From NCBI RefSeq assembly GCF_004210375.1, contig NC_134833.1:22375396-22439395 (forward strand): a stretch of 64,000 bases of DNA, read 5' to 3'. Shown one piece after another: positions 23,714 to 34,953 of the stretch (position 1 is its first letter; each line of letters opens with the position of its first letter). The notes beneath the pieces were generated by a model, which did no database searches, was not told the DNA's origin, and saw only the letters and a program-made list of their open reading frames with translations. A program made the translations under genes and the position numbers. Source of the stretch: Tachypleus tridentatus (lineage: Eukaryota > Arthropoda > Merostomata > Xiphosura > Limulidae).

Positions 23714-25156
23714 ACGTAACAAAATTTTTACTTTTTCTTGTTCCTGGGCAGAAAGTGTTATTTCCCAGTTGCTTATGCCTAAAGTAAATGGAAAAGCCCT
23801 ATTTTTTCTTTAAACTTTGCTTTTGTGACCTGGATAATGAAATTTTTTTTAATTTACCCATTTTCTAGAACATTCCAGGTAGATTCAGTATTGAGTAGTT
23901 GATAGAGAATTTTCTCGAACTCACAAGAATTTTCAAGAACTTTCCATAGATATATATATACAGGGGCTCACCACTTCAGTTTAGTTCTAGCTGCCTAAGA
24001 GAACACATAGACCTATCTGATTTTATCAAAGATGGCATCAAGAAGCTGCAAGCATTCTGCTATGTATGTGGCCAATTTATCAATACAAGAACAAAAAAGT
24101 ACTCTGTGACAACATCTGCTAAAATGTGTGTAGCCTACGTACAAGGCATATTTCGGCATGCCTGTCGGAGATCAAGACAAACCATGGGCACCTCATTTTA
24201 CCTGCTTTACCTGCAAGGACTGCAAAAAAATCTCTAGAAGGTAAGACGGACAATTTTTACTTGCTTGAATAGTAGTATTTTATATTATGCCAATTTTAAA
24301 CCTTCTAAAATTTAAATATCTTTTTTTTAATTTCCAATAGTCTAGAAACGTATCACATATAAAATACTTTGCATGAACCTCTTACACATCAGTTGTGGAT
24401 GAAATAAATTTATTCTTCATAATAACAATTTTATTTTGTTATTTTACAGGATGGTACAGAGGGGAAAAGAGAGCCATGAAGTTATCTATTCCAAGAATTT
24501 GGCATGAACTCACTGACCACTCAAGCAATTGCTACTTCTGCATGGTGGACCCTTCCAAACGTCGGGCTGGCAAGAATGCATCTGCTATTACATATCTGGG
24601 CCTTCCATTATCCATCGCCCCAGTGCCACACTGCCCTGAGCTACCTGTACCTACTCTGTCAGAGAGAAAGCAGCCATCCTCAGAAGAGAACAGTAAATCA
24701 GAAGAGAAGGTAGACCTTGAAGATCCAGATTACAATTTCAGAGGTGCAGCTGGTGAGAGAAACCCATACTACCCCAACCAAAGAGACCTCAATGACGTGA
24801 TCAGAGATCTTGGCCTAACAAAGTCGAATGTCGAGACTATAGTTAGGTTCTGATACGTGAAAGTGATTTACATTACAGTTAGAAATCTCAAAAAACTACT
24901 AACTTCTAAACATTTCTGTATAACTTTAGTATAAATACAGGTAAATATTGATTCATATGTTGTTTTATTCAGACCTTATGTTGATGAAAATGTGCAAATT
25001 TGCCCGTTTTTACACAGAAAATAGGTTAATTTCTAAATTTCATTATCCAGGTTACAAAACCAAAGTTTGAAGGGAATAATGACCATTTTCTGTACTTTTA
25101 CAACATAAGCAATTAAGAAATAACACATACTATCCAGGAAAAACATTTGTGTATTA
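23714..25156 (+). mobile_element. TIR transposon, copy 1 (keeps 5' half of its gene)
   Basis: The ends form an imperfect inverted repeat of about 130 bp. The left end has TTGTTCCTGGGCAGAAAG, GTGTTATTTCCCAGTTGC and TTTTGTGACCTGGATAATG; the right end has the inverse, with CATTATCCAGGTTACAAAAC and GTTTTTCCTGG reversed. It carries the start of a gene, and a large internal deletion joins this to the 3' flank near 24840. It is inserted in a Tc1-like relic. The same family recurs inverted at 57081-58584. Confidence 0.8.
24032..24852 (+). pseudogene. Transposon-encoded protein, N-terminal part
   Basis: Begins MASRSCKHSA at 24032. An early stop and frame change follow, then PVGDQDKPWAPHFTCFTC. A GT-AG intron (24241-24449) would join SLEG to WYRGEKRAMK. 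After that the frame is open: NCYFCMVDPSKRRAGK, an acidic segment EEKVDLEDPDYNF, and PYYPNQRDLNDVIRDLGL, ending after SNVETIVRF. From memory this is a multicopy protein family common in invertebrate genomes; I do not know an established name. Its place between TIRs makes it part of the element. I read it as a mobile-element gene, not a host gene. Confidence 0.7.
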
Positions 25157-25439
25157 AGTATTTTCACACACAGTCATTCCAGCTCATTAAAGTTTTAACA
25201 CAGTTCAATGAGACATCACCACATTGTTGAAATTTACATTTTTTGATGTAATGGAAAAATTAGCCCCATAAAATGGAAAGAATCATAAAATATTCTTCTG
25301 TCCTAACAGTTTTGTACAGTACTGTATATTAAAACTAAAGCACTATTAGTGATTATTGTGTACTACAACAAAAATAATATTAATGTGTTTTATTTTATGA
25401 AAGCTAAAACAACATTAACGGTAGCTGAATACAAAAGCT

Positions 25440-26035
25440 ACTACCATTGTTATAAAAGCTATAATATAATACAGTGGTAATTGGATATTAAAGATACAAC
25501 AGTAATAATGGTAGTTGGATATTAAAGTTTTAACAAAGGTAGTTGTAGTTGGATATTAAAGCTATAATAATAACAGTAGTAATTGAATATTAAAGCTACA
25601 AAAATAGCAAGAGTAGCTGGATATTAAACCTATAACAATAGTAACAGTAGCTGGATATTAAACCGATAACAACAGTAACAGTAGCTAGATATTAAACCTA
25701 TAACAACAGTAACAGTAGCTGGATATTAAACCTATAACAACAGTAACAGTAGCTAGATATTAAACCTATAACAACAGTAACAGTAGCTGGATATTAAACC
25801 TATAACAACAGTAACAGTAGCTAGATATTAAACCTATAACAACAGTAACAGTAGCTGGATATTAAACCTATAACAATAGTAACAGTAACTAGATATTAAA
25901 CCTATAACAACAGTAACAGTAGCTAGATATTAAACCTATAACAACAGTAACAGTAGCTGGATATTAAACCTATAACAATAGTAACAGTAACTAGATATTA
26001 AACCTATAACAACAGTAACAGTAGCTGGATATTAT
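25440..26035. repeat. 34-bp minisatellite, about 16 copies
   Basis: Units of TAACAACAGTAACAGTAGCT then GGATATTAAACCTA. GCTGG and GCTAG versions largely alternate, giving a 68-bp higher-order period through 25650-25930. The first copies are more diverged. Confidence 0.93.
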
Positions 26036-26631
26036 AACTACAACAGAAGTAGAACGTGAATGATAAAAAATAACTCTAGTTTAATGTGAAAGCTAAAACT
26101 TTCCAATGATTGCTGTATGGGGAGACTATGCTGTTAAAGCTACAGATGTGAGTGACTGTTATTTACGAGAGTTAAAAGAATTCCAATGAGTAAAGCATAC
26201 TTGTTATTAGATAGTTGGTTAGTCCAACCCTACAAGATTTTAACATGTACGACTATACTTTAAATGTTATCCAGTCCAATAATTTATGTTCACAGCCAAG
26301 TTATTGTGATATTGAAACTGTGACGCAAGACAGCACGATGTTTCTCTTTTTATGTTAATCTCGCTCCCAACATAGCCATTTCAGAAACACACACCTGGAA
26401 TTTCCACCAATTAACTGTTTCGTAATAACGTCGTTTATCAATACACTAAAAACCAGTCAAAACGCATTGAACAGGTCACCGTTTTCACATGTTACATTCA
26501 ATTCCACGTTTCTGAAGTTTTTTTTTTTTTTCTGAAATATAAGCCATCCACAGGAGAACTGGCTTTAACTGGGAGCTTTCAGCCTTGACAACACAGGTTT
26601 GTGACATCACGCGTGTGAAAGAAAAAGGTTC
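26036..26631. other. Unique-looking sequence upstream of candidate promoter
   Basis: No repeat was recognised. A T run lies near 26519-26532. No coding exon was seen. Confidence 0.4.
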
Positions 26632-26641
26632 GGGGTTTTCC
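26632..26641 (+). promoter_or_regulatory. kappaB-like site
   Basis: GGGGTTTTCC fits the general Rel/NF-kappaB pattern GGGRNNYYCC. It lies about 130 bp upstream of a TATA-like box. A single match of this length can occur by chance; the setting ahead of a possibly immune-related peroxidase is what makes it notable. Confidence 0.35.
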
Positions 26642-26759
26642 TGTAAGTGGGCCACAAAACGAATATTTTTACAGCGACAATCTTGACTAGCTAGCCACTA
26701 GAACCCAGCAATCATTCTTGGAGCCACGATCATCGAAAGCTACGTCAGTCTAACTAGGT

Positions 26760-26768
26760 GATATATAA
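26760..26768 (+). promoter_or_regulatory. TATA-like box
   Basis: GATATATAACC near 26758-26770. It is followed about 48 bp later by TCAGTA (26808-26813), similar to the arthropod initiator, which is further than the usual 30 bp. Transcription could also start near 26790. Confidence 0.3.
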
Positions 26769-26789
26769 CCAGGAAAGTACACGAAGTTT

Positions 26790-26890
26790 TGTTTATTTCG
26801 ATGCCTGTCAGTAAGTAGGTTAAGGGACAAGCTGATACGGTTTACTTGAACTCTGTATTTAGATGAGAGAGATATATCTTTATTAATCAG
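26790..26890 (+). other. Candidate noncoding first exon
   Basis: Ends at ATTAATCAG with the donor GTAAGTCTTA at 26891, a very good 5' splice site. A second donor-like GTAAGT lies at 26811. The coding exon at 37208 starts after a strong acceptor (TTGTTTTACAG), only 9 bases before its ATG, so an upstream untranslated exon must exist. This is the best-looking candidate, about 10 kb upstream. A five-codon upstream frame starts at 26801. Confidence 0.35.
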
Positions 26891-27224
26891 GTAAGTCTTA
26901 CGTTGTCACTTTGACCAATGTATAACTGAAAGACATAGCTGCAGTTTATATAGTTTTATTCTCAATAAAGTAGATGATATACGTAAGTTTGTTTTGTTTG
27001 ATAGGATGTACGTGATTACGACTAAATATTGATATTGAGACTGTAAAAAGTCTCGTCATTTAACGGTTGACAATAAATATTATATAGAAAGAAAAATATA
27101 GCTACTGTACACAACATTTTTAGTGGTTACGTTATTATAACCAGACATTGTACAGAACATAATGTCTTAAAAGTTATATCACTTCATCTAGTCATTGTAT
27201 ATAACATTGTTTTATTAACTGTTG

Positions 27225-27715
27225 TATAAGTTTATCTACCTAAACCATAGAACATTCTTTGCTAACATTCTTAGCATAATATTTGAATAGATTCATGACA
27301 TTCAATTTTCATTTTTTCTGTGGTATCAGTTTATCTACCTAAACCATAGAACATTCTTTGCTAACATTCTTAGCATAATATTTGAATAGATGCATGACAT
27401 TCAATTTTCATTTTTTCTGTGGTATCAGTTTATCTACCTAAACCATAGAACATTCTTTGCTAACATTCTTAGCATAATATTTGAATAGATGCATGACATT
27501 CAATTTTCATTTTTTCTGTGGTATCAGTTTATCTACCTAAACTATAGAACATTCTTTGCTAACATTCTCAGCATAATATTTGAATAGATCCATGACATTC
27601 AATTTTCTTTTTTTCTGTGGTATCAGTTTATCTACCTAAACTATAGAACATTCTTTGCTAACATTCTCAGCAAATATTTGAATAGATGCATGACATTCAA
27701 TTTTCTTTTTTTCTT
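27225..27715. repeat. 99-bp minisatellite, 5 copies
   Basis: Five units containing GTTTATCTACCTAAACCATA, GAACATTCTTTGCTAACATT and CATTTTTTCTGTGGTATCAG. The end of each unit looks like a 3' splice site. Units 2 and 3 are nearly identical; 4 and 5 share their own changes. Confidence 0.93.
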
Positions 27716-28884
27716 TTGGTGCAAACGTACACAAAGCAGAAAAAGTGACATATTACTGTTTACATAAAGCTCAGGTGTATTAGTTATAATGCTAATAATA
27801 GCTTTTAGAACTTACACCTTGGCATTACCAGCTGTTAAGGTTTGTATGAGCAAGACCTAAGAACATACGTAAACATAGATACGTAATCTTAATAGAGTGA
27901 TAGCTAACACGAACTTTCCACCACCTTTTATTCCAATACCTGTTCGTCCAATAGAGATTCTTTATAAAATAGGAAGCTAGCTACAGAAAGTCTTGCATTA
28001 GACCATACTGTAAGGTCTCCTGTCTCACCTGTTTTACACGTATTCAGAAAGGTTCGGAGTTACGCCTACTTCTCATTGTAAACTATCTACTAGAATTACG
28101 TGTAACACTTTGTCCTTGAAATAAATGATTAATTTGAAAACTGAATTTTAGTTTGTAACATTAACTGAAAAATCAGGTAAGAGTAACAAGTCATAATTAT
28201 GTAGATTGTGACTAGAGTTTATTAAAGAAATTCGTAAGACTTTGTCTAAGTAACACTCTAAGGTAATGAATGTTTTAGTGTCACCTAGTGACAAATATCG
28301 AAATGAAGACTAATTGGTTATTAATTAAATATTCAAGCTTTTGAAGGTTGTGATTTATTGAAACTATTGCTGTAGAAAAATATATAAACAGTTGGATTTC
28401 AAAAATAACACATTTTAAATTAATTTTACATTTTTAATACAATTTTACAAATAATTTATTTGATACAAAGTCTTAAAATAAATAAATAAAAACTATGTAA
28501 CCCGAACGCTCTTGAACCCGAAAGATTGACCTTTCTTCTTCAGGGCAACTTGATACAAAGTCACCATAGTTCAGAAAACCTTCCTCCACCCATGTTAATC
28601 AGTCATAAAATTCAAAGTAAGAAACAGATCATGCTTCACTTCAACGAATCACGTTTGAGTAACAAAGTACTCATTAACCCTAATCGCGTATTTTATGAGC
28701 ATAAGAACTTGCGACATAGAAAGTAACAAATTAGCCATACCTATCTTTAATTTCTTTCATAGTTTCACCGTGACTGTTGTATCACAAAGCACTAACGCCC
28801 GTTGTAATGGTTATAATGATTTTAATCCTGACTGCATTCAGAACGTGCGCATTTATTATACAATTTTCATCATCTCCCACCTAG
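27716..28884. other. AT-rich stretch, nothing recognised
   Basis: Probably within the long first intron if the candidate first exon is right. No repeat or coding exon was seen. Confidence 0.4.
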
Positions 28885-29012
28885 AACCCCTAGATGGCGC
28901 AGTGGTATGCCTGTGGACTCTTACCGCGAAAAACCGGGTTTCGATATTCGTGATGATCAGAGAAGAAAGTGCCTAGGGTATAGCTTTGTGCTTAATGTTA
29001 AACAAACAAATA
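28885..29012 (+). mobile_element. SINE-C, full length
   Basis: CCTAGATGGCGCAGTGGTAT head with A box, GGGTTTCGATATTCG, GATCAGAGAAGAAAGTGCC, and the tail TATAGCTTTGTGCTTAATG. Confidence 0.8.
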
Positions 29013-29191
29013 TCCACCTAGATGTCGTTGTTCGCCCAGGTTTCCTTGCAGTTTAGAGTATGTGGTTGTTTTGTAATCGTTTGATATAACTTATTTTGAT
29101 TCAGGGTGTTCTAGAGTCTAGACTAAAGTGTATATAATGGTGTGACTTAATGACTTTCTTTCTGTATAACACATCCATAAAGAAACTAGGA

Positions 29192-29430
29192 AAGTTTGTT
29201 TGTTTTGAATTTCGCGCAAAGATACACGTGGCCTATCTGCACTAGCCGTCCCCGATTCAACAGTGTAAGACTAGAGAGAAGGCAGCTAATCCTCACCGTC
29301 ACCTCTTGGGCTTCTCTTTTACGAACGAATAGGAGGAGCGACGGCTGAAAGTGTTTGGTGCGATAAGGATTAGAGCTTGCGACCCTCAGATTAGGGGTCC
29401 AGCGTGCTAACTACCTGGCCATGCCGGCCC
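29192..29430 (-). mobile_element. SINE-A, full length with internal deletion
   Basis: Tail TTTGTTTGTTTTGAATTTCG, CGCAAAGATACACGTGGCC, a shortened body, and the head CTACCTGGCCATGCCGGCCC. Confidence 0.88.
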
Positions 29431-29548
29431 TAATTCACGATTGTTCTGTAGGTATTACATCTAACTGAGATGAACGTCAGCCCAACCATATTTTCATCAA
29501 TTGTTATTCTTGATTATGCAAATATCACTGACTTATCATAGACAATGG

Positions 29549-29613
29549 ACCGGGATTCGAACCCGGGACCCTCGGATTACGAGTCGAACGTCTTAACACG
29601 CTTGGCCATGCCG
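29549..29613 (-). mobile_element. Solo tRNA-like head of SINE-A
   Basis: Only the tRNA-like part is present: B box CGGGATTCGAACCCG and head CACGCTTGGCCATGCCG, with no body. It could be mistaken for a tRNA gene, but the acceptor ends do not pair well and it matches the SINE heads closely. Confidence 0.75.
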
Positions 29614-29684
29614 TTAAGATAAATCATATATTTGCACCACATGCAAACACAAATATCCAAATAACCATAAGAGTTGTTGTTGTT

Positions 29685-29806
29685 GTTTTGAAATAAGCAC
29701 AAAGCTACACGATGGGCTATCTGTACTCTGTCCAACACGGGTATCGAAACCCGGTTTCTAGCGTTGTACGTCCGCAGACATATCGCTGAGCCACTTGGGG
29801 GCAAAC
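29685..29806 (-). mobile_element. SINE-C, full length
   Basis: AATAAGCACAAAGCTACACG, GGGTATCGAAACCCGG, TAGCGTTGTACGTCCGCAG and CGCTGAGCCACTTGGGGG. Preceded by a short TTG run. Confidence 0.8.
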
Positions 29807-30597
29807 ATAAGATAGAAAGTGAAAGGTAACTTTTCTAAAGAATTTACATTTTGGATTTTCACCCTTTGTTTTTAGAATATGTTTGGTGGCCCTTTGTTGT
29901 TTGTTTATTTTATACGTTATAATGATAACTTGTTTGCATTTGACGGTAAAAGTAATAACCTACATATGTCATAGCAGGCCTGCTGTAAAAGGTCATCCTT
30001 TGTCTTTTATATATGTACTATTATCATTGCTTAAAGCAAATCTAGCAGTTGTTGATTTGTAAATATCCTTACATACCCGAATTAGCTTACACTGTTGAAC
30101 TCGTTCACTACGTTTCAAGTAATTAATACCACTACCCAATGCGTAACTTCAAGAACGAACACTTTTCAAACATTCAATTGGCAGTGACATCTGGTAGAGC
30201 TAATTAGAACTGCTTTAAAAATCTCGTTTTCTTGTTATACACAAGTATAAAACGCATCATGTACGTCTAACCAGTCTACTGGCTCTAAAATTAGGTAACT
30301 AATTTACTTATTGAAACCAACCCCTAAAGCAAATAGCTGCATTTTAAAGAAGGACATACTAATTTGTTTTTTTTTCGTGTATAATATTGAGAAAGTTCAC
30401 AACGAACGACTGACCAATGAGTTATTTTATTTTTCTACACATAAACTTAATTCTTGTACCTTTGATGTAAGAACTCAGCATAGTAAGTTTTACTATACTT
30501 ACTATTTATGTGTTTACTACAGATAGAAGGGTAAAAAATGGTCCTATGGTAGAGCATTGTAATTTTGGAGCTGGCTTGCTAGATTCAATTGTGTTTA
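29807..30597. other. Nothing recognised
   Basis: AT-rich, without recognised repeats or exons. Confidence 0.4.
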
Positions 30598-30690
30598 TGT
30601 GTGTATTCTTAGAGTAAAGCCACAAGGAGGGAAATCCGAAGACTTACCGCTACATCATAGGCGGACTGCCGGGTTCGAATCCGTGCAATA
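30598..30690 (-). mobile_element. SINE-B, rearranged
   Basis: GTGTGTATTCTTAGAGTAAA, GCCACAAGGAGGG, TCCGAAGACTTACCGCTACA and TCATAGGCGG. The B-box part is deleted. A GGGTTCGAATCCG segment just after may come from another SINE. Confidence 0.5.
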
Positions 30691-31261
30691 CCAAAAATAT
30701 TTCGCGTGCTTTAAGCTATAAGTGCTTCGTTAAAGTAATAGTCTGTCTCTTAGCATCGATGAGGAAGGGGGGGAATTACTCTCATTATAAGTAGTTCAAA
30801 TTTAGGGGAGGTTACATAAGTTAAACTAGAAATATCTTTACTACAGTCTAAGGTTTTTAACGTTATAGATGCCTTTATTTTGTTTATCGAGAGGATATAA
30901 TTAAAGCTAACCTGGCAGTTTGTTTTCTCGTCCACTCAGAGCCGATACCAAAATCAAAACTTATTCAATGATTTTTATTTTTCATTCACACATATCCGAG
31001 ACTGTCTGAAGTAAATCTTTACAATTTTGTCAAGAATTTTGCTGAATGTGTTTTGGAACTGGTTAAAACAACAAAAGAAACATTTCAAAATTTATGACGC
31101 CAAAATTTCCTTTCCCTTGTTCGTTTTCATTAGCGTGTTATAAAGACATTTGTACTTGTGCACCACCCCACTCTGTATTTTCAACCTAAACAGTTTCTTA
31201 TAAGACATAGGAAATAAAAGACCGATGTTAAAGACACTGAACAGAAGGAGAGCAACTAACT
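30691..31261. other. Nothing recognised
   Basis: AT-rich; no feature was seen. Confidence 0.4.
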
Positions 31262-31572
31262 ATATGTGTTTTCTTGTAGTGAAGCCACAAGTAGGTTCTC
31301 TTGTGCCCAACGAGGGAAATCGAACCCCTGGGTTTAGCATTGTAAATCCGTGTATTTTCAATAATCGCCGGCCCTCAGTTAATTTTCGCTAAATAAAGTT
31401 TTAGCATATAATTTTTCAAGTTTACCACTGAACCTCTGGGAACGAAAGTTTGCCAATAAAGTGTTGGTGAGATCTTTTAGTGCAATCTACCCTTTGTTCT
31501 TTGTGGGGAATCGAGTCCTGAATTTTAGCGTTGTAACCCGTTAACCCCTAAACTTACCGTTGACCCACTGTC
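31262..31572 (-). mobile_element. Two SINE-B fragments
   Basis: A first copy at 31262-31372 (GTGAAGCCACAAGTAGG, GAGGGAAATCGAACCCC, TTTAGCATTGTAAATCC) and a second, shorter one at 31495-31572 (GTGGGGAATCGAGTCC, TTTTAGCGTTGTAACCC). Confidence 0.7.
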
Positions 31573-31574
31573 GT

Positions 31575-31813
31575 CACGGTTAGGGCCCTCGAATCGTTAC
31601 CTGAGTGTTGCTGGTTCGAATCTCCGTCACACCAAACATGCTCGCCCTTTTCGGTCGTGGGGGCGTTATAATGTTACAGTCAATCCCACTATTCGTTGGT
31701 AAAAGAGTAGCAGATGGTAATGACTAGCTGCCTTCGCTCTCGTCTTATACTGCTAACTTAGGGACGGCTAGCGCAGATAGCCCTCGTATAGCTTTGCGCG
31801 AAATTCAAAACAA
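31575..31813 (+). mobile_element. SINE-A with shortened head and body
   Basis: TGCTGGTTCGAATCTCC, ACACCAAACATGCTCGCCC, a deletion after AAAAGAGTAGC, and the tail TAGCTTTGCGCGAAATTC. It starts inside the head. Confidence 0.85.
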
Positions 31814-32317
31814 ATTGTAACTGAAAACTGAAACTGATCCACCGAAGAGGGGGCTTTACAGGAGATTCGTTGTGAAATTCATCAGGTAATTGAGTTTACT
31901 TTTATCTTCGCATTTGTGGAGGGGGGACTTCGGATGTCTTGTGAACACGACTTGAATAAATGAAACATTTCTGAACCGTACAATTTGAACAAAATAACTG
32001 ATCAAAATTTAGGATAGGCTAAAATGAGACAGAAAGAACAACTTACAGTAAAACTACTTGTCGCTACCACTAAACAACACACGGTGACGATACGCAGTCT
32101 ATTGTGTGGCGGTCGTTCTTACTCTATCTGGTGGTTATGTTATTTCATTTTGAAATATATAGAACACTTCTATTAATTAAATGTAACTGCTCTATTTAGT
32201 TAAGTTTCCAAGTTATACAATACTTTTTACGTTGATTTGTTAAATTATTTTACGCGATACATCTTTAGTAAAATGAGTTACTTTACAAATATTTTAAAAC
32301 ATATCGGTTCTTGTGAC
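31814..32317. other. Nothing recognised
   Basis: No repeat or exon was seen. Confidence 0.4.
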
Positions 32318-32440
32318 ATCCAGTGGCACAGCAGTATATCTGTGGACTTACAACGTCAGAAATTGGGTTTCGATGTCCGTGGTGGGAAGAGCGCAGATAG
32401 CCCACTGCGTAGCTTTGCGCTCAATTTCAAACAAACAAAT
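32318..32440 (+). mobile_element. SINE-C, full length
   Basis: CCAGTGGCACAGCAGTATAT head, GGACTTACAACGTCAGAA, GGGTTTCGATGTCCG, and the tail TAGCTTTGCGCTCAATTTC with (CAAA)n. Confidence 0.85.
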
Positions 32441-32847
32441 GGTTACCGAGACTGGACTTGGAATACGTACTAATAAATATGTCGGACTCGGATCGGTGAG
32501 TCCAAGATTCGTTACCCGATGCCACTAAACACGATCCGCACTTTTCGTTTTGAACAGTTATAAAAGCGACGAGTTTGTTTTTTTAAAGTTGATTGAAGTC
32601 TTTGGGACGACGAGTTGATTACCTTTCTTTCGGGGCAAAAGCTAATATTTAGGAATAACTATACCTGAACCCTTGGGGTTTCTGACGTGGCCGTTTAACC
32701 CAGGTGTCAGGTGTTACTCAAGGTTTGTAGTTCCAAATCTATTTTTAGGATTTTCTAGTTGAAAATTCATGAAATTAAGTTATCCAATTCAACTGTTTAC
32801 TGTGAGAACTTGTGGAATCCATATTAGAGCGGAGACACACGGCAAAT

Positions 32848-33119
32848 TGTTTGTTTTGAATTTTCGTTCAAAGCTACACGAGGGCTATCTACGTTAGTCG
32901 CTCCTAATTTATGAGCGTAGGACTAGAGGGAAGGCAGCTAGTTAACACCATCCACCGCCAACTTTTGGGCTACTATTTTATCAACGAATAGTGGGATTGA
33001 CAGACACATCATAACGTCCCCACGACTTAAAGAGCGAGCGGGTTTGGTGTGACGGGAATTCGAACTCGCGACTCTCAGATTACAAGTCGAACGCCCTAAC
33101 CACCTGGCCATGCCGGGCC
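32848..33119 (-). mobile_element. SINE-A, full length
   Basis: From a TTGTTTGTTTTGAATTTTCG tail to the head CACCTGGCCATGCCGGGCC. The body is complete with moderate divergence. Confidence 0.9.
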
Positions 33120-33329
33120 GACGTGGCAAATAATCATTTCGTTACAGAGACCCGATAAATACGCTTTCCAAGTTGTCATAAAACCTCAAGACAGAAAAGC
33201 GACCATTATGTTGAGACACCATTTTAATGTTTATATACCATGAGACTGAAACATAGATCGTATATCGTAAAACAACTATATTTGTTGAAACATATGATGT
33301 CCCACATAACTAAATTTATACACACAATG

Positions 33330-33452
33330 TGCGGGTGTGTAATTTTTATAGCAAAGCCACATTGGTCTATTTGCTGTGTCCACCGAGAGTAAACTAACTC
33401 TTATTTTAGCGTTGCGAGTCCGTGGACTTCCCGCTGTTCTGCTAGAGTGGGA
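33330..33452 (-). mobile_element. SINE-B, diverged
   Basis: TATAGCAAAGCCACATTGG, CCACCGAGAGTAAAC, TTTTAGCGTTGCGAGTCCG and GCTGTTCTGCTAGAG. Confidence 0.65.
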
Positions 33453-34349
33453 GGGAGGGAGGAGCAAAATTAAAAAAAAAAAAGGTTCTTCAGCCAATAC
33501 GATGGCTTCTTACAATTTGTAAGGAAGCAGTGAGTAAGCAACTTTTATACAAGGCATGAACCATACTATTACTTTTAAAACAAACAATATGTGATTACGA
33601 ACAAACTAACGGACAAAATTTTATTATTATGTCAACGAATCACTATTCAAGGAACCACAAAAATTCTTGGATGAAGTCACGTGATATGGCAGCCAACCAG
33701 CTCTGTCTAGGATGTGATACTACAAGAGACCGAAATTTATTTTCTTGTTCTAATAAAAAGACTAGTTTTTTTTTTAATATCAAAATCCCTCTACAATAAA
33801 TATATTTTTCTTTCAACGATTTCCTTTTATCACTTTATTTTTACTGGATTTGTTTAATTTCATGAATGTGACACTTTGGAAAAACTATTAATACGATATA
33901 TTCTTATAAAGTGCACTTTAATCCGTTTTTTTTTTTTTTCAAGTATAAACTGAAGTGCCTTGCCTAACATCTGTTGTGTATTAAGTGAATCAGACCATAC
34001 GTTCGTTTCTTATTTCACCTAAATAATATCAACTTCTGAATTTCAGGTGTTAAGTAAAGGGAAGTATTTGTCGACTCCTGGTGGTAGCTACATAAAATAT
34101 TTGTGTTAAGGAAATAACAAAAAGTACTTGAAATTTGGTTAAATTTCTCAATTGGTTGTGATCATTAACTTGAGCAGTGGCTTCATTTTTTCACTTTACA
34201 CGTTTCTAGGGTGGCCATTTTATTCGCTTTTCCTTTACTTAATCTATAATTATGCTTAGTGAAGGCAATAAAAATAAAATGAAGGATTCAGCACAAGGAT
34301 CGGGGGTCGTAGTTGTGTATGTGAATGAAATAAGTGTCGTGAAGTTTTG
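33453..34349. other. AT-rich, homopolymer-rich, nothing recognised
   Basis: A and T runs near 33473, 33766 and 33928. No exon or repeat family was seen. Confidence 0.4.
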
Positions 34350-34475
34350 GTTTCTTTGTAGTTAAACGCAGAGCGACGCAATGGGTTATCTATGCTGTGT
34401 TCACCATCGGTATCAAAATCCGCTTTTCAGCGTTGTAAGATTTCAGACTCACCATCAGATTGGAGGAAGGGGGCC
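34350..34475 (-). mobile_element. SINE-C, diverged
   Basis: GTTAAACGCAGAGCGACGCA, ATGGGTTATCTATGCTGTG, GGTATCAAAATCCG and AGCGTTGTAAGATTTCAGAC. Confidence 0.6.
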
Positions 34476-34672
34476 TCTTGTGAAGTTTAAATCAAATAAA
34501 AGATATTTCATGTCTTCAATTATAGAAAATGGAATGAATACATTTCTTCTATGTCTGCCGACATAAAACGAAAGTCTTTTTTTGCCTTTTAGCTAAACTT
34601 GGAAGACAAAATTCTACAATTAACGAGTCTCAACAATGTTTCACGTTTAAAAGTATTTAACAAACATGCTCA

Positions 34673-34953
34673 GGCCTGGCATGGCCAGGTGGGTTAAGGC
34701 GTTCGACTCGTAATCTGAGGATCGCGCGTTCGAATCCCGGTTGTACCAAACATGTTCGCTCTTTCAGCCGTGGGAGTGCTATAAACTAACTGTCAATCCC
34801 AGTATTCATTAGTAAAAGAGTAGCCCAACATTCAGCGGTGGATGGTGATAACTAGCTAGCTGCCTTCCCTCTAGTCTTACACTGCTAAATTAGTGACGGC
34901 TAGCGCAGATAGCCCCAGAGTAGCTTTGCGCGAAATTCAAACAAACAAACAAA
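34673..34953 (+). mobile_element. SINE-A, full length with target-site duplication
   Basis: GGCCTGGCATGGCCAGGTGG head, complete body, AAAC tail. An imperfect ACATGYTCA duplication flanks it (near 34664 and 34953). Confidence 0.9.

Larger units (their letters stand above)
21902..25324 (-). mobile_element. Second Tc1-like relic, host to two insertions
   Basis: The ends are an inverted pair: left TACACTACTGTGCGACAG then TATTAGGACA, right TGTCCTAACAG then TACAGTACTGTA. TA dinucleotides flank both ends. About 1.6 kb of Tc1-like sequence is interrupted by a chimeric SINE (22109-22464) and by another TIR transposon (about 23714-25156). The pairing of the distant ends is my inference from their similarity. 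Confidence 0.65.

Noticed and set aside
24395-24853. A 152-codon frame that could be a host gene
   Set aside because: It lies between terminal inverted repeats, and the partner copy at 57.1-58.6 kb shows it belongs to a mobile element.
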